DNA from: Melampsora larici-populina 98AG31
Taxonomy: Eukaryota; Basidiomycota; Pucciniomycetes; Pucciniales; Melampsoraceae
Assembly: GCF_000204055.1 (NCBI RefSeq)
Contig: NW_006768769.1
Span: 1,586,855-1,650,854, forward strand
Direction of reading: 5' to 3'
Length of the DNA: 64,000 nt
The translations under genes and the position numbers were made by a program. Below, piece after piece: positions 24,472-36,479 of this stretch. Every line of letters begins with the position of its first letter. The first letter of the stretch is position 1. The notes beneath the pieces are model-generated. The model ran no database searches and was not told the DNA's origin. It worked only from the letters and a program-made list of their open reading frames with translations.

Positions 24472-25906
24472 GTTGCATACGGAAGCCCTGAGCGTGGGGT
24501 CCGCCAACCCTCTTAAACACATACACAACACCACCGCTCAAAAGCTCACCACTTCAAACTTCAACATCTCTAAAATCAAATTCAACCCATTTCTGTGGTG
24601 CTTCCACGCGTTTGGCGCACCAATTCGACTCGGCCTACATATGTAGAGGCTTCTTCATCTCCATCCATCCCCATCTCTTTGCGCATTGAGCTCACCCTTG
24701 GACGACAGAGCAAGACTTTGATTCAACTAACCCCAACGATATCAAATTCACTACCTCTGTTCAACTTCGAACGCCTTTCTCTTTTTCATTTCACTTATAA
24801 TCACTAAAATTCTAGAAAACAGCAAAAACAAACATTCTACAGCAAAGCTCGCAAGCTGGGTTTTCAACAATGAACAATTATTGACTAAGGTTAAACTTAT
24901 AATTCTCCATGACAAAATTCAACAGCTAGAGACACCACTTGATGAGACAGTTTTTGAAAAAGATTGTAATCATTATTGAGAGATGATTTGAGAAAGTCTA
25001 GCCTGCAATCACAGCCAACATCTATGGAGCTAGAGGCTGGTTCAAGCCACATCAACACTTCCTGACCTTCAAACAGAGCCCCACCTTGGATGTAGTAATT
25101 TTATCAAAAGACTGAGTTATGTAGTGAATGCGCAAATTTGAAATGGGCCAAAGCAACTGAGTGTTGAAGTTGAACATGAAAATTTACCTTCCTTCAATCA
25201 AGCTGATCACCTTACCATAAAGATCCAAACAGGTTGGTTGACCAAATCCCTTTACTGCTCCCCAGTCAACGTTTCATCGTCCTGTTCACCTTCTTGACAG
25301 ATTGCCTGTTAGCTACCAATCGCAGGCGATCCAGATTGGAATACATGGGGTTGCCTTTGATGTAGGAAGTTCCGCACGTCGAGTCTCAATTGTGTAGCTG
25401 GCGTTCAAACGAGCAAGAAATTCAAGTTCGGACATCTGCATTTCGCCCGTTGAACGTTTTGCCTCAAGTCGAGACCAGCAGGGGTGGTTATCCTTTGTGA
25501 TATCGCGAGGTCGAGCCAGTAATGTGATCGTACTCATTGGGTAATCTACAGCGAGTCTAGAAGAGTCATCACAGCAAAAAGCACCCCGATTCCCTTGATA
25601 TCATTTTGCCACCATGTTAATCTTGAAACCCATCCATTGGGTTATCATGTTTTGAGTGAGGATTGGTATTTGCACGTGACTTCTGGAGCAGGATGGACGA
25701 TATCGGAAATATAGCTTGAGGTCGAGTGGAATGAGATCGTGAGCAGCAGGTGAGTCGAAGAGTCGATGACGGAGAGGTGGCTCAAATTGGTGATGGGCAA
25801 GGATGGGCATATGAGATGTGACTTTGGATGTATGTAGTAGGCGGTAGTTGTATGTATGTGTTTAAGAGGGTTGGCGGACCCCACGCTCAGGGCTTCCGTA
25901 GTTGCA
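24472..25906. mobile_element. 1.42-kb inverted-repeat element between VMA13 and GLN4
   Basis: The element runs from 24478 to 25900 (1423 bp). The first 48 bases (starting TACGGAAGCCCTGAGCGTGG) are repeated exactly, inverted, at the right end, and similarity continues beyond. GTTGCA flanks both sides (24472-24477 and 25901-25906), a 6-bp target duplication. Internal frames are short and mutually overlapping, with no transposase motif, so this is a non-autonomous element. A 6-bp duplication does not fit hAT (8 bp) or Harbinger (3 bp); the superfamily is left open. It starts 158 bp from the VMA13 ATG and ends 71 bp before the GLN4 ATG. Confidence 0.82.
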
Positions 25907-25970
25907 GCTGATAAATATCCAATCGATCAATTCGACCAACTTCATCCAACCGAAAAATACTAAAAGAACC

Positions 25971-28900
25971 ATGTCAACTTCAACCTCAACCTCAACTCTA
26001 GATGAACTAATCACCAAACTCAAAGCACTAGGTTTACCCGAAAAACAAGCCATCGATACAGCAAGAAACACAAACCTAGCCAACCAATTCATTCATTTCA
26101 ATCAAATCGAATCTAATCCTTCATCTCTACCATCCAAACATGCTACTCTTTTATTAAAGTGGTCTACTGGTTGTATTTCTAAATTGAAAGATCAATCTGA
26201 TGAAAGGAAACTGTTTGGGGCTAAGAAAATCGTTTGTAATGATTTGATCACTACACTTCAAGTTGATGGTTCGTGTGGATTTCGATTCATATATATTAAA
26301 TCATATTTTTTTGAGATATGAATGCTTACCTTTCGATTTGATTTTCTGATTTTCTTTTTGCGTTGAGGTTTTAGCTGCTCTTGAATATTTATCGAAAGGC
26401 GATGGACCAGTTGATGAAACAGAATTTAACCAAAAATGTGGTGTAGGTCAGTATCATCATTCCAATCATCTCCAGTCAACAGACCCATAGAACAAAAAGA
26501 AACCTAAACCGTTGAATTCGATTTTTTTACTAAAGGTATTTCAATGAAAAAAGAAGAAGTCAAAACGATTGTAGAAAACTTTATCAAACAATTTGAATTA
26601 GCTCAAACATCCAAATGGGCAGCATTAGGAAAAACCACGGGAGAATTAAAAAAATTAGATACTTTGTTATGGTGTAATCCGATTGATTTAAAAACTTCGG
26701 TAGATGAAGTTTTCCTGGCTCAATTCGGTCCTAAACAATCTGTACAACCTGTCAAGAAAGCTGAAGTGAAACCAAAACCGATTCCTCAAGTTACTACCTC
26801 TGGTAGTACGAAAGCATCTTTGAATGTTGAACAACCTTCCGAACCTAGTATCTTTGAGGTCGGAATGCTTAGTCAACTTCATAAACCTGGTGGAAATCCT
26901 CAAACCGACCCGAAACTTGTTCAAGAACATCTTAAAGCTACTGGAGGTAAAGTCATCACGCGATTCCCACCTGAACCTAATGGTAAGTTTCCATATCACA
27001 CATTTTCCTATTCTGAAGTGTAAATCTTGATCCAAAAATGTTGAAGCTTTCTGAATTCTATTTTGTGTAGGATACCTTCACATCGGCCGTGAGTACATCG
27101 ATCAACATCAAACCCTACGAACAGGCATTGAACTCCACGTGATTATTTACCTGATCTTGTTGAACTATAGACTCAAAGGCGATTGCGATCAATTTCGGAT
27201 ATGCAGCATACCATGGTGGAAGTTGTAATTTGAGATATGATGATACGAATCCAGAAGCAGAAGAACAGATTTATTTAGATTCGATTTTAGATATGGTTAG
27301 ATGGTTAGGATTCGAACCTGATCGAATCACTTATTCTTCAGATCATTTTCAAAGACTTTATGAATTGGCTGAAGAATTGATTAAAAGAGGAAAAGCTTAT
27401 GTTTGTTTTTGTTCTGGTTTGTTTCTTTATGGTTTTTTTTTGATTTGATTTTTCTTTCCCTGAAAGGTTTGATTTGAAAATTTGAGATTTCACTTGATTA
27501 ATCTTGATTTGTCTTAAAAAACAATAACAACAGGTGCTGAAATCAAAGCGAATCGAGGAGGAGAAGAAAGAGGTCCTCGAATCGCATGTTCACATCGATC
27601 ATTTTCACCAGATTATTCATTAAAAGAGTTTAGAAAGATGAAAGATGGAGATTATAAACCGAATGAAATCATACTAAGGATGAAACAAGATCTAGAGGAT
27701 GGAAATCCACAAATGTGGGATCTAGTGGCCTATCGAGTTTTAGAAGCTAGTCATCATCGTACTGGTAATCAATGGAAAATTTATCCTACTTATGATTTTA
27801 CTCATTGTCTTTGTGATAGCTTTGAAAATATTACGTTAGTTTGATTTTTGATAAGTCATTCCATTGACTCTAATCACTTGAACTATTCCTGAATTCCTTT
27901 TACTGACAATCCTTTTTCTTCTGAAACTGTAGACATTCGTTATGTACAACTGAGTTCATTCAATCACGTGTTAGTTATGAATGGCTTTGTCACGCTTTAG
28001 ATGTTTATACACCTAGACAAACCGAGTATGGTAGATTGAATTTAGAAGGCACAGTGATGTCAAAACGAAAGATTATGAAGTTAGTCAAAGAAGGACATGT
28101 AGAAGGATGGGATGATCCGAGATTGTATACATTGATTGCGTTACGAAGAAGAGGGATCCCACCAGAAGCGATTCTAAAGTTTGTGAATTCGTTAGGAGTC
28201 GCCACATCAGTGACGAATATTGCGACTCATCGATTTGAACAAACGATTAGACAACATCTCGAATTAACTACACCTAGGTTAATGATGGTCTTACATCCGA
28301 TTAAAGTGATCATTGAAAACTTACCAGAAGATTATTTAGAGATCATTGAAAGATCTGTACATCCAAAAGTACCGGAAATGGGAATGATCAAAGTACCCTT
28401 CACAAGAGAGATTTATATTGAACGAGAAGATTTTAGTTTAACAGATTCAGATGATTTCTTTAGACTAACGCCGAGTAAATCTGTTGGATTGTTTCAAGTA
28501 CCATTCCCTATTAAATGTAAATCATGGAAACTTTCGGAGACAGGAGAAGTAGAAGAATTGATTTGTGAATATGAAAATCAAAAAAAGATCACTAAGAGTA
28601 ATAAACCAAAGGCTTATATACATTGGGTAGCGAAATGTGAAAAGATGAAGAGTCCAGTTAAGATTCAAGAAACTCGAATTTATAAAGCGTTATTTAATTC
28701 TTCAAATCCAGCTAGCTTAGATGATTTTCTTTTGGATATTAATCCTAACAGTTTAGAAATCGTGAAAGGTTCATTGATTGAGATTGGAATTTGGGATTTA
28801 TCGAAACGAATCTTGAATGAAGTTTTAATGAAGATCCAAAGAGAAAGTGAAGAAAAGATGAAGAAAGCTAAACTGGCTGGGGTTTCTGGTTTGGTTGGAA

Positions 28901-29082
28901 ATCAAGTTGGGTTTGAGAATGTTAGGTTTCAAGGGATGAGAACGGCATATTTTACGATTGATAAAACGTCTGAATTGAAAGCTTTGTTGGATGATCAACT
29001 TGAAGGTATTGAAAAGAGTGATGATCGATTGGTTTTGAATTGGATTGTTTCGTTGAAAGAAGATTCTGGAAAGAAGGTTTGA
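25971..29082 (+). CDS. GLN4: Glutaminyl-tRNA synthetase
   Basis: Seven exons: 25971-26268, 26375-26446, 26536-26982, 27071-27088, 27171-27416, 27534-27834 and 27933-29082, giving 843 aa (yeast Gln4 is about 809). It charges tRNA-Gln in the cytosol. The class I signature FPPEPNGYLHIGHSKAIAI carries HIGH, and MSKRK is the KMSKS-like loop. [19 protein letters not shown] and the [21 protein letters not shown] blocks identify GlnRS rather than GluRS. The N-terminal about 220 residues match the eukaryotic GlnRS appended tRNA-binding domain. Exon 4 is only 18 nt and the HIGH motif is split by intron 4. The start is the first ATG after the transposon-like insertion. Confidence 0.95.
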
Positions 29083-30256
29083 TTGGGAGAACATCTAATG
29101 GGGTTTTTTCAAGTTGATTGGTTTTGAAAGGTTGGAATATCAGGAAAAGTTGTGAAGTATCAGATTCATGAGTAAAGGATTTATTTTTGACTTTTTGGAT
29201 TTCGAAATTGATTTGTTTGATATCATATATACTCGATTTTAATTGATTCATCTCTTTATCTTGTTTGAAATCTTAAAGCTTATAATCATGAGGTTACAGA
29301 TTCAAGTTTGAGTTGAAATTCATCCATCTTTAAAAGATCAGTACTTGTTTTCTTCTTTCTTTTTCTTGAGAGATCGTCAGTTTAATTTGTGTGACCTTGC
29401 ATTGGTGAAGAAGTTCTTGATCTGATGATCTGGATCAATTAGTGTTCTAGGTATCGACTTTGAAAAATAAAAGGAGCTTCACAAGGAAAACTTGGGGGAC
29501 AAAGTTGATTAACTTTTAGACACTTTTTGCTCAAGTTGAATCCCACTAACATCAACAAATGTTAAGGCAAGGTCAATTTGTGTCTTGGGATTCGCATCTT
29601 TCATTATTATCTCTCGCCACAATCTCACCACTTTCAAGTGAGCACACATCTTAGTAAGTGGAACTATTTGACATGAGTATATAGCTTTGGTCAGGTTTTA
29701 CTGTTATCATTCTCTCTATCCTAAAGGATATGTCGCACATCTCTAACGTAACTAAGTCCCTCCTCCAAGCGCAGACATCCTCTAGAGCCGCGGTTGGTAG
29801 CGCGTGGGGCTTGTGTTAAGCTAGTGTGATACCAGTTTTGGCACGAAGATATGACACCTATATTAGCAACAAGCGCTGAACAGAAGTCTTTGCATGTATG
29901 AGCGTTTCAAAGCTCACCAAGATAGTACCAAATCTCATTCGCCGTGCATTGAGTCAGATCGAGCCTTGGGATCCAATCCAACCACGCGCGCAAGGGTGAC
30001 AGTGTAATTTCTCCAACATTGCCTAAGAATTGAATGGGCAAGCACGGCGAGCTGCTTCCGATGTTAGAGCATGGATCGCGTTTGATTTGTGTGAACGACG
30101 CATTGAAAGCGCAGGTTTCAGGTCCCAAGATCTCGCAAGAATGTCGATATTGATCAATAGATGATCGTCCGTCCTTCTCGCTCAACGCATCTCAAACTAT
30201 TTCCAGTCTCTCCCTCTTCTCCGCAGCTCAAGTCCATGATACGTACCAAGATCAAG
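29083..30256. other. Intergenic; left part of the tandem duplication unit
   Basis: 3' UTR of GLN4, then upstream sequence of the first large secreted-protein gene. The stretch from about 29.87 kb to 30.25 kb (for example CTTTGCATGTATGAGCG) has a diverged match upstream of the second copy at about 33.37-33.56 kb. A tRNA-like fragment near 29.79-29.82 kb was considered and rejected. Confidence 0.5.
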
Positions 30257-32489
30257 ATGTTCTCACCACTAGTTTTCCTCCGACTGGCTTTGATCGCCAT
30301 GCCATTATTCTCAGTGGTATCAACAGCAAGGCTCTTCATTGAAACAATAGAATTTCCAGGTCAAGTTCCAGATTTTCCAGAAGGGCCTGCCATGGTCAAT
30401 ATGTTTAGCTTCAAGCCCGTTAATCGAATTAAAGGATCATGGTTCACCGATTTCAAAAAATTCTGGGGCATGAGTAAAACCACCCGAGTAGCAATGGATC
30501 CCGGACGACCCCAAACGCATGTCCCATACTACTCTTTCTATAAAAATGCTCACCATTTTCGAAATGAATATTATACTAAAAATGGAAATCAAATTGAAGA
30601 ATTAGCTCAAAAAGTTTTATTATTGATCGACACATTAGATTATATATCAGTTCCTCAAAATATCTGGCTTAACAAAGAATCCAAACTCGTACAAGAATGT
30701 CAAGAATTTGCTTATCATACTTTATTGGAACCAAAAAAGTTACGAGATTTGGAAAGGTATTGGGTTATAGGAATATGGGTAGCACTCGAAAAAGGAAAAA
30801 AAGAAGATATACATTCTGAAATTGAGATCCCGAAAGATTTCAACAAACAAATATATTTGGAAATCTTAGCTTATTTGCGTGAGTTGAGTCAATAGCTTCT
30901 AGTGCGAGAATCGAAATGAGTCTTCAATTCTATGACTTCTCTTCTTCTAGATAATAGTCCTGCAATAACCCAAGCATTTGATCATTGGGTGAATCAGAAA
31001 CCTGTAAGGGTTCGAGGTGAGGATTCTATGTGTTGTTTGATTTGGGTTCAAAGCTGACTCTGCCGATTTTAGCTTTTGGCGGAGGACTTGAAGAATCTTT
31101 GAAGAGGGCTGCATTGATTGGTTACCACGAAGATAAACGTGCCGGTCAACCTCCACACCCAATTGAAACGTTGGTCTCTGAGTACCTCACTGCAGCTGAA
31201 TTACCTCAAGAAATAGACCAGGTCTCGGGCCTACTTGATCGGTTTCGAGAAATGTTCAAGAACATTGAATTTGAGGTCCAAAGCTCAGAAGGCCAATATA
31301 CTATCTCCATCTTCAAACATATACGGAACTTCCAGTCCTCACAAACCATCAACGAATCACTTCATCGGGCTTTGCAAGAGGAAGATTTTTGGGTAGATCT
31401 ACATACGTTTGTGGCTAAATATGAGGTTGTTCAATATTCCAAAAGGCTGAAACGATTCCTAAGCAATCGGAAACTAAAGTCAAACAAAGAATTGGATTTG
31501 TACTCGATCTTAAAAGATCCATTACAAGAACACATTAATTTAAATGATGCCATCACACAACTGGTCTTAAAATTAAAGACTATTTCAAAAGATCAACTGG
31601 GATATGCCTACAAGCTGATCATGGCACATGTCTTTCTGAAACCAACTTTGGAAAGGGAAATTCTTTCTCAAAATACATGGAATGTGGTTGGTGGTCTTCA
31701 ACGGGCCTGGGCTTTGATATACCCAGGATTGGAATTGCCACGTGTGGGTATCATGGACTATCAATATTATATCTTCGTAAAATGTATGTCCAATTTTAAC
31801 ATCAACCCTCAAATCAATGTATCCTGACTGAAGATTGGTCTTCCTTAGATCCTCAATTGCTTGCACATGCTAAATGGAACGCTTTCATGAATGATGCTAG
31901 ATATGTCTCACTAGACTTTTCGAAACACGCCAAAAGGGAAACTCTTTGGAATACACCTGAAGTGCCATATGATGTTTCGAGTTATACAGAAGCATATTAT
32001 CGTCAAATCGCGACCACAATGAAGGGGTCTAGGGCAAAAAAGGTACTCTATACAATGGGTCTGGAGATGTTGATGCATCTCAATGATCTTCCAGATGGAC
32101 AAGAATACCTGTTGAAAATGCTTGAAGAAGATGAATTTAGAGGTTGGGTTAATTATGCTATCAGATACGTACGCACTCATAACCGATACCAATGGAATTT
32201 TTGGCCAACTCTATTTACTGAAAATATCAAATTGAGGCAATTTGTCAATGCCCTAAACGAAGTAAGTGATTATTATCCTGATATACCTGACGATTTATCT
32301 TAAGACTCAAACCGGGTGGCATATCTCTAGATAATTTCGTTCCAAAGGCATCAACAGGATTACGCCGAAGTCCTCAAAAAATGGATGACCGATTGGCCAA
32401 TCAGACCAATAGTTAGTATGAGTATTGGTAGACGTGTGTTTAGCTTTGATCCTGAATACTGGAAAGGAGCACGGACACCATGGGATTAG
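30257..32489 (+). CDS. Large secreted protein of unknown family, copy A (647 aa)
   Basis: Five exons: 30257-30878, 30951-31016, 31073-31783, 31849-32261 and 32358-32489, all in phase, with intron phases 1, 1, 1 and 0. The signal peptide MFSPLVFLRLALIAMPLFSV is followed by cleavage near VSTA and the mature start RLFIETIEF. Conserved blocks shared with copy B include QVPDFPEGPAMVNMFSFKP, THVPYYSFYKN, AFGGGLEESLKRAALIG and YTMGLEMLMHLNDLPDGQ. The body is Leu/Lys/Glu-rich and mostly helical, with few cysteines and no transmembrane segment after the signal. I recognise no enzyme motif. The ATG at 30257 is preferred over an in-frame one at 30161 because it begins the signal peptide. Confidence 0.8.
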
Positions 32490-33568
32490 GAGCAAATGTT
32501 TTTGAGCATCAAGATGATTTAAGCTTACAATTAGGAGCTATCAGGTAATAGTAATGGAAGTATAAAGCCGGATTAATTGACGTGATTATAGGTGAGGGAA
32601 GGATAGTATCAGAGGATCAAATCTTGTATAGCTATACAGTTCATCGTGTCAATCAAAGACTTCAAGAACACCCGAATGGTGGTGATGAAGTCTCAAAATA
32701 ACCCCATTGCATACCACTGACACACAATCCATCAACATCAGATGTATTCACTTGCCTGGGGCTGCAAGTAAGCTTAGCCTGTTGTATGACAAAAATGTAC
32801 TGTTCACTCACCCAATCGATCACAAAAATGACTCATTTTACACCTTTGAAGGCATGCTATGTATGACTGTTGATCAGAAAAATTCAGACATTTGAACTCC
32901 ATGAATGAAGGTGATAGATCTCCTTCATATTTGAAGATAAGTAATTGGTAAGACATTCATTCTCTCTTGCTTGATTGAGCACTCTGTTTCGAACAAATCA
33001 ACCATCTGATTATGTATCATATGATTGAAGTTCAAGAAAAAAGAAAACAAGACTGCTATTGAATGAATTGTAAAACAAAAGCACGTAAACTGTAATCTGA
33101 GGTCCGCACACCATCATGATTGGGCAATGGGGAGCATGAACTAGATGAATGATTCAGCATATGTGTTGTGTTATGCTTTGCGCAGCACCGGATCAGGTAT
33201 TCAGTGACCATTAACCAAGCTTTGGTCACGGTCTATTGCGGATACATCAGCAGTTGAATGTTCGCTTTGGTCGAGTTTTATTATTAACAATTTCATTGTT
33301 CTACAGAATATGATGCAGATCATGTGATACTTCCAAGGGGATCCTGGATCAGGTTTTGTGGAAAGATGACACCCATAGAGACAAGCGCAGTTCGGCATGT
33401 CAGGAATCTTTGCATGGGTATGAGCGTTACAAAGCTCGCCATGACATCGACCAAATATGTTCCGCAGTGCATTGAAGCTGTGGAATGTGTCCGTCCTGCT
33501 CGTTCAACGCATTCTAAATGGCTCCCTCTTTTCTACTGTTCAATACCATCATACGTGTCAAGATCAGC
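32490..33568. other. Spacer between copies A and B; duplicated sequence
   Basis: No gene. The segment from about 32.64 to 33.15 kb has a diverged copy at about 37.87-39.0 kb (shared phrases include AATGGTGGTGATGA and GGGGCTGCAAG), upstream of the decayed third copy. The last 200 bp match the region upstream of copy A. Confidence 0.6.
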
Positions 33569-35807
33569 ATGTTCTCACCACTCTTGTTCTTCCGGCTGGC
33601 TATAATCACCATGCAATTGACCTCAGCAATACTGACAGCAAGGCCCTTCATTGAAACAACAGAATTTCCAGCTCAAGTTCCAGATTTTCCGGAAGGGCCT
33701 ATCATGGTCAATATGTTCAGCTTCAAGCCCGATGATGTGCCTAAGACACCTTGGTCTGCCACTTTCAGACACTTGGGCATGAGTGTAGCTAACCGAGTTG
33801 CAATGGATCCTGGGCCACCCCAAACGCATATCCCATACTACTCTTTCTATAAGAATGCCCAGTCCTTTCAAAAGAAATATACTCAGAAAGGGAATCAGAT
33901 TAAACAATTGGCTGAAAAAGTTCTAGAATTGGTCAAAACACTAGATTATTCACCAGCTGTTCAAAATATCTGGCTTAGCAAAAAATCGGAACTCGTACAA
34001 GAATGCCAAACATTAGCGTATCAGGCCTTGTTGGAACCAAAAAAGTTGCAGGACCTGGAAAGGTATTGGGCTATAGGAATATGGGTAGCACTCGAAAAAG
34101 GAAAAAAAGAAGATATACATTCAGAAATCGAGATCCCGGGAGATTTTAACAAACAGGTATATTTGGAGACACTAGTTACTTTGCGTGAGTTCTGTCAATG
34201 GCTTCTGGTGCGAGAATTGGGTTGGACTTCATCTCTAAGACTTATCTTCTTCTAGATCATAGCCCCGCAATAACCAAAGCATTTGATCATTGGGTGAATC
34301 AAAAATCCATCACACCTAGATGTGAGTATTCTCTTTGTTTACTTTATTATTTTCAAAGCCGACTTTCTCTCAATTTTAGCTTTTGGCGGAGGACTTGAGG
34401 AATCTTTAAAGAGGGCTGCATTGATTGGTGAACACGAGGATGAACGTACCGGTCAACCTCCATACCCAATTGCAAAATTGGTCTCTGAGTACCTCACATC
34501 ACCTGAATTACCTCAAGAAATAGACCAGATCTCGAGGTTACTTGGTCAATATCGCGAGATTTTCAAGAACATTGAGGTACAAAGTTGGGAAGGCCAATAC
34601 GCTATTGCCATCTTTAAACATATACAGAACTTCCAGTCCTCACGAACCATCAACGAATCACTTCATCGGGCCCTGCATGAAGAACCTTTCTGGGTGGATT
34701 TCCATACATTCATTGCTAAAGATGATATCGTTCAATATTCTAAAAAGCTCAAGCGTTTCCTAAGCAGTGCGAAACTAAAGTCAAACACAGAATTGAATCT
34801 GTACTCCATCTTAAAAGATCCACTACAGGTACACATAAATTTACATGATGCAATCAAACAACTGCTATTAAAATTGAACACTATTTCAACGGAAAGATTG
34901 GAATATGCATATAGATTGATTATTGCCCATGCATTTCTGAGACCAACTTTGGAAAGGGAAATCCTTTCTCAAGATTCATGGGATATTGTTTTTGGTCTTC
35001 AACGGGCCTGGGCTTTAGTATACCCAGGATTGGAATTGCCACATGTGGGCGTCATGGACTATCGATATTCCATTTTGATAAAATGTTTGTCCAATTTTGA
35101 AACCAGGCCTCAAATCAACGTATTCTGACCGGAAATTTTTCTCCCTTAGATCCTCACTTGCTTGCACATGCTAACTGGGATGTCTTCATTGATGATGCTC
35201 GATCTGTCTCACGAGAGTTTTCACAACGTTCCAATAGGAGTTCTCTCTGGGATAAGCCTCAAAGACCATATGACATTTCCACATATACAGAAGCATATTA
35301 TCACAAAATCATGACCACAATGAAGGGATCTGAAGAAAACAGAGTTCTGTATACAATGGGTCTGGAGATGTTAATGCATCTCAACAGTCTTCCAAATGGA
35401 CAAGAATTTCTCTTGAAAATGCTCAAAGAAGATGGATTTAAGGCTTGGGTGGATGATGCTATCAGAGCTGTACGTTCACATAACCAGTACAACTGGAATT
35501 TTTGGCCATCCCTCTTTGACCCGCCACGGGAAAATCTTAAACTGAAGAAGTTTGTAGATGCCCTAAGCAATGTAAGTCATTGTTAGCCTGTTATGACTTT
35601 CATCTCAACTATACTAAGTTATAAGACTCAAACCATGTGTCAATCTAGATACTTTTGTTTCAAATGCAACAGGAGAGTGATCATGCAATATTTAACAGAT
35701 GGAAAACAGATTGGCCAACAAGACCAATAGCTAGGATGAAGATTGGTAGACGTGTGTATAATTTTAGCCCTGAAAACTGGCAAGCAACGTGGACACCATT
35801 GGATTAG
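33569..35807 (+). CDS. Large secreted protein of unknown family, copy B (647 aa)
   Basis: Five exons: 33569-34184, 34256-34321, 34380-35084, 35150-35571 and 35673-35807, with the same intron phases as copy A and exactly the same total length, 647 aa. Signal peptide MFSPLLFFRLAIITMQLTSA, mature start RPFIETTEF. It is clearly homologous to copy A along its whole length, with many substitutions but compensated length changes (exons 1 and 3 shorter, 4 and 5 longer), which argues that both copies have been kept under coding constraint. Both are secreted, soluble and domain-less by eye. A role at the host interface or in the extracellular matrix is inference only. Confidence 0.8.
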
Positions 35808-36348
35808 ATACAAAGGTCTCTGATCATGAAAAGTATATACTCTTACTAAAGGAATCTCAGATTTGTTGATCAATCCAAACAACAACTTATATCAGTCAGA
35901 GATCCGGACAGAGTATTCAATCTGGAGAGAAGAGATATTGTGAGAAAAACTTTCTAAATAGTTGAATGAATTTCTTATCAAATGAAACAAAACAAATTAG
36001 AAACAATCATAATAATGATCATACCTTGATCAATCCAAACAACAACTTATATCAGTCAGAGATCAGGATAGAGTATTTAATCCGGAGAGAAGAGATGATA
36101 TGAGATGTTGTGAGAAAAACTTTTTATGTAAGTAGTTGAATAAAATAGAAAGAAAGTTTCTCTTAGACCTGATGGATTATGGCTATGACCCGTCTCTGGC
36201 GCCAACAGTCCAAGCCTACCCAATGATTTCTTGGAGGTAAGTGGTACACGCCCTGGGTCAGCTGAGCTTGGCCTACAGAGTCCCAATAGGTCTGCGATAG
36301 GACCGGGCTCTCAGGGCGCCGGCCCTGACTTTTTTGGTCCTATCCATT
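35808..36348. other. Intergenic with a direct repeat
   Basis: Downstream of copy B. Holds the direct repeat described separately and a GC-rich stretch from about 36.15 kb with short complementary blocks (GATAGGACC / GGTCCTATC). Confidence 0.45.
35866..36149. repeat. Direct repeat, two copies of about 110-120 bp
   Basis: Copies at about 35866-35973 and 36026-36149 share TTGATCAATCCAAACAACAA, the following TTATATCAGTCAGAGATC and GGAGAGAAGAGAT with a few differences, 160 bp apart. Confidence 0.8.
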
Positions 36349-36479
36349 TGATACAGGCCCACAAAAGGCCCAGACTTGACCCTGGAGTTGGTGGTTAGGT
36401 CCAGGGTGGGACTTGGTTGAGTTTGCAACAGGCCCTGGTCTGCTTGAAGATGCAACCGGGCCTTTTCAGGGCTGTATCA
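36349..36479. mobile_element. Short inverted-repeat element (131 bp), MITE-like
   Basis: Begins TGATACAGGCCCACAAAAGG and ends with a near-complement (the reverse complement of the right end starts TGATACAGCCCTGAAAAGGC), an imperfect inverted repeat of about 24 bp. No clear target duplication beyond TT. Confidence 0.4.

Noticed and set aside
24595..25810. Several short frames inside the 1.42-kb element
   Set aside because: All under 80 aa, on both strands and overlapping, with no transposase motif.
29780..29830. tRNA-like sequence (GGTTGGTAGCGCGTGGGGCTT)
   Set aside because: Resembles a D-arm and anticodon stem, but no acceptor stem pairing and no T-arm at the right distance could be found.
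30161..30256. Upstream in-frame ATG for secreted protein copy A
   Set aside because: The extension is Ser/Arg-rich and would bury the signal peptide; copy B's equivalent extension is not conserved.
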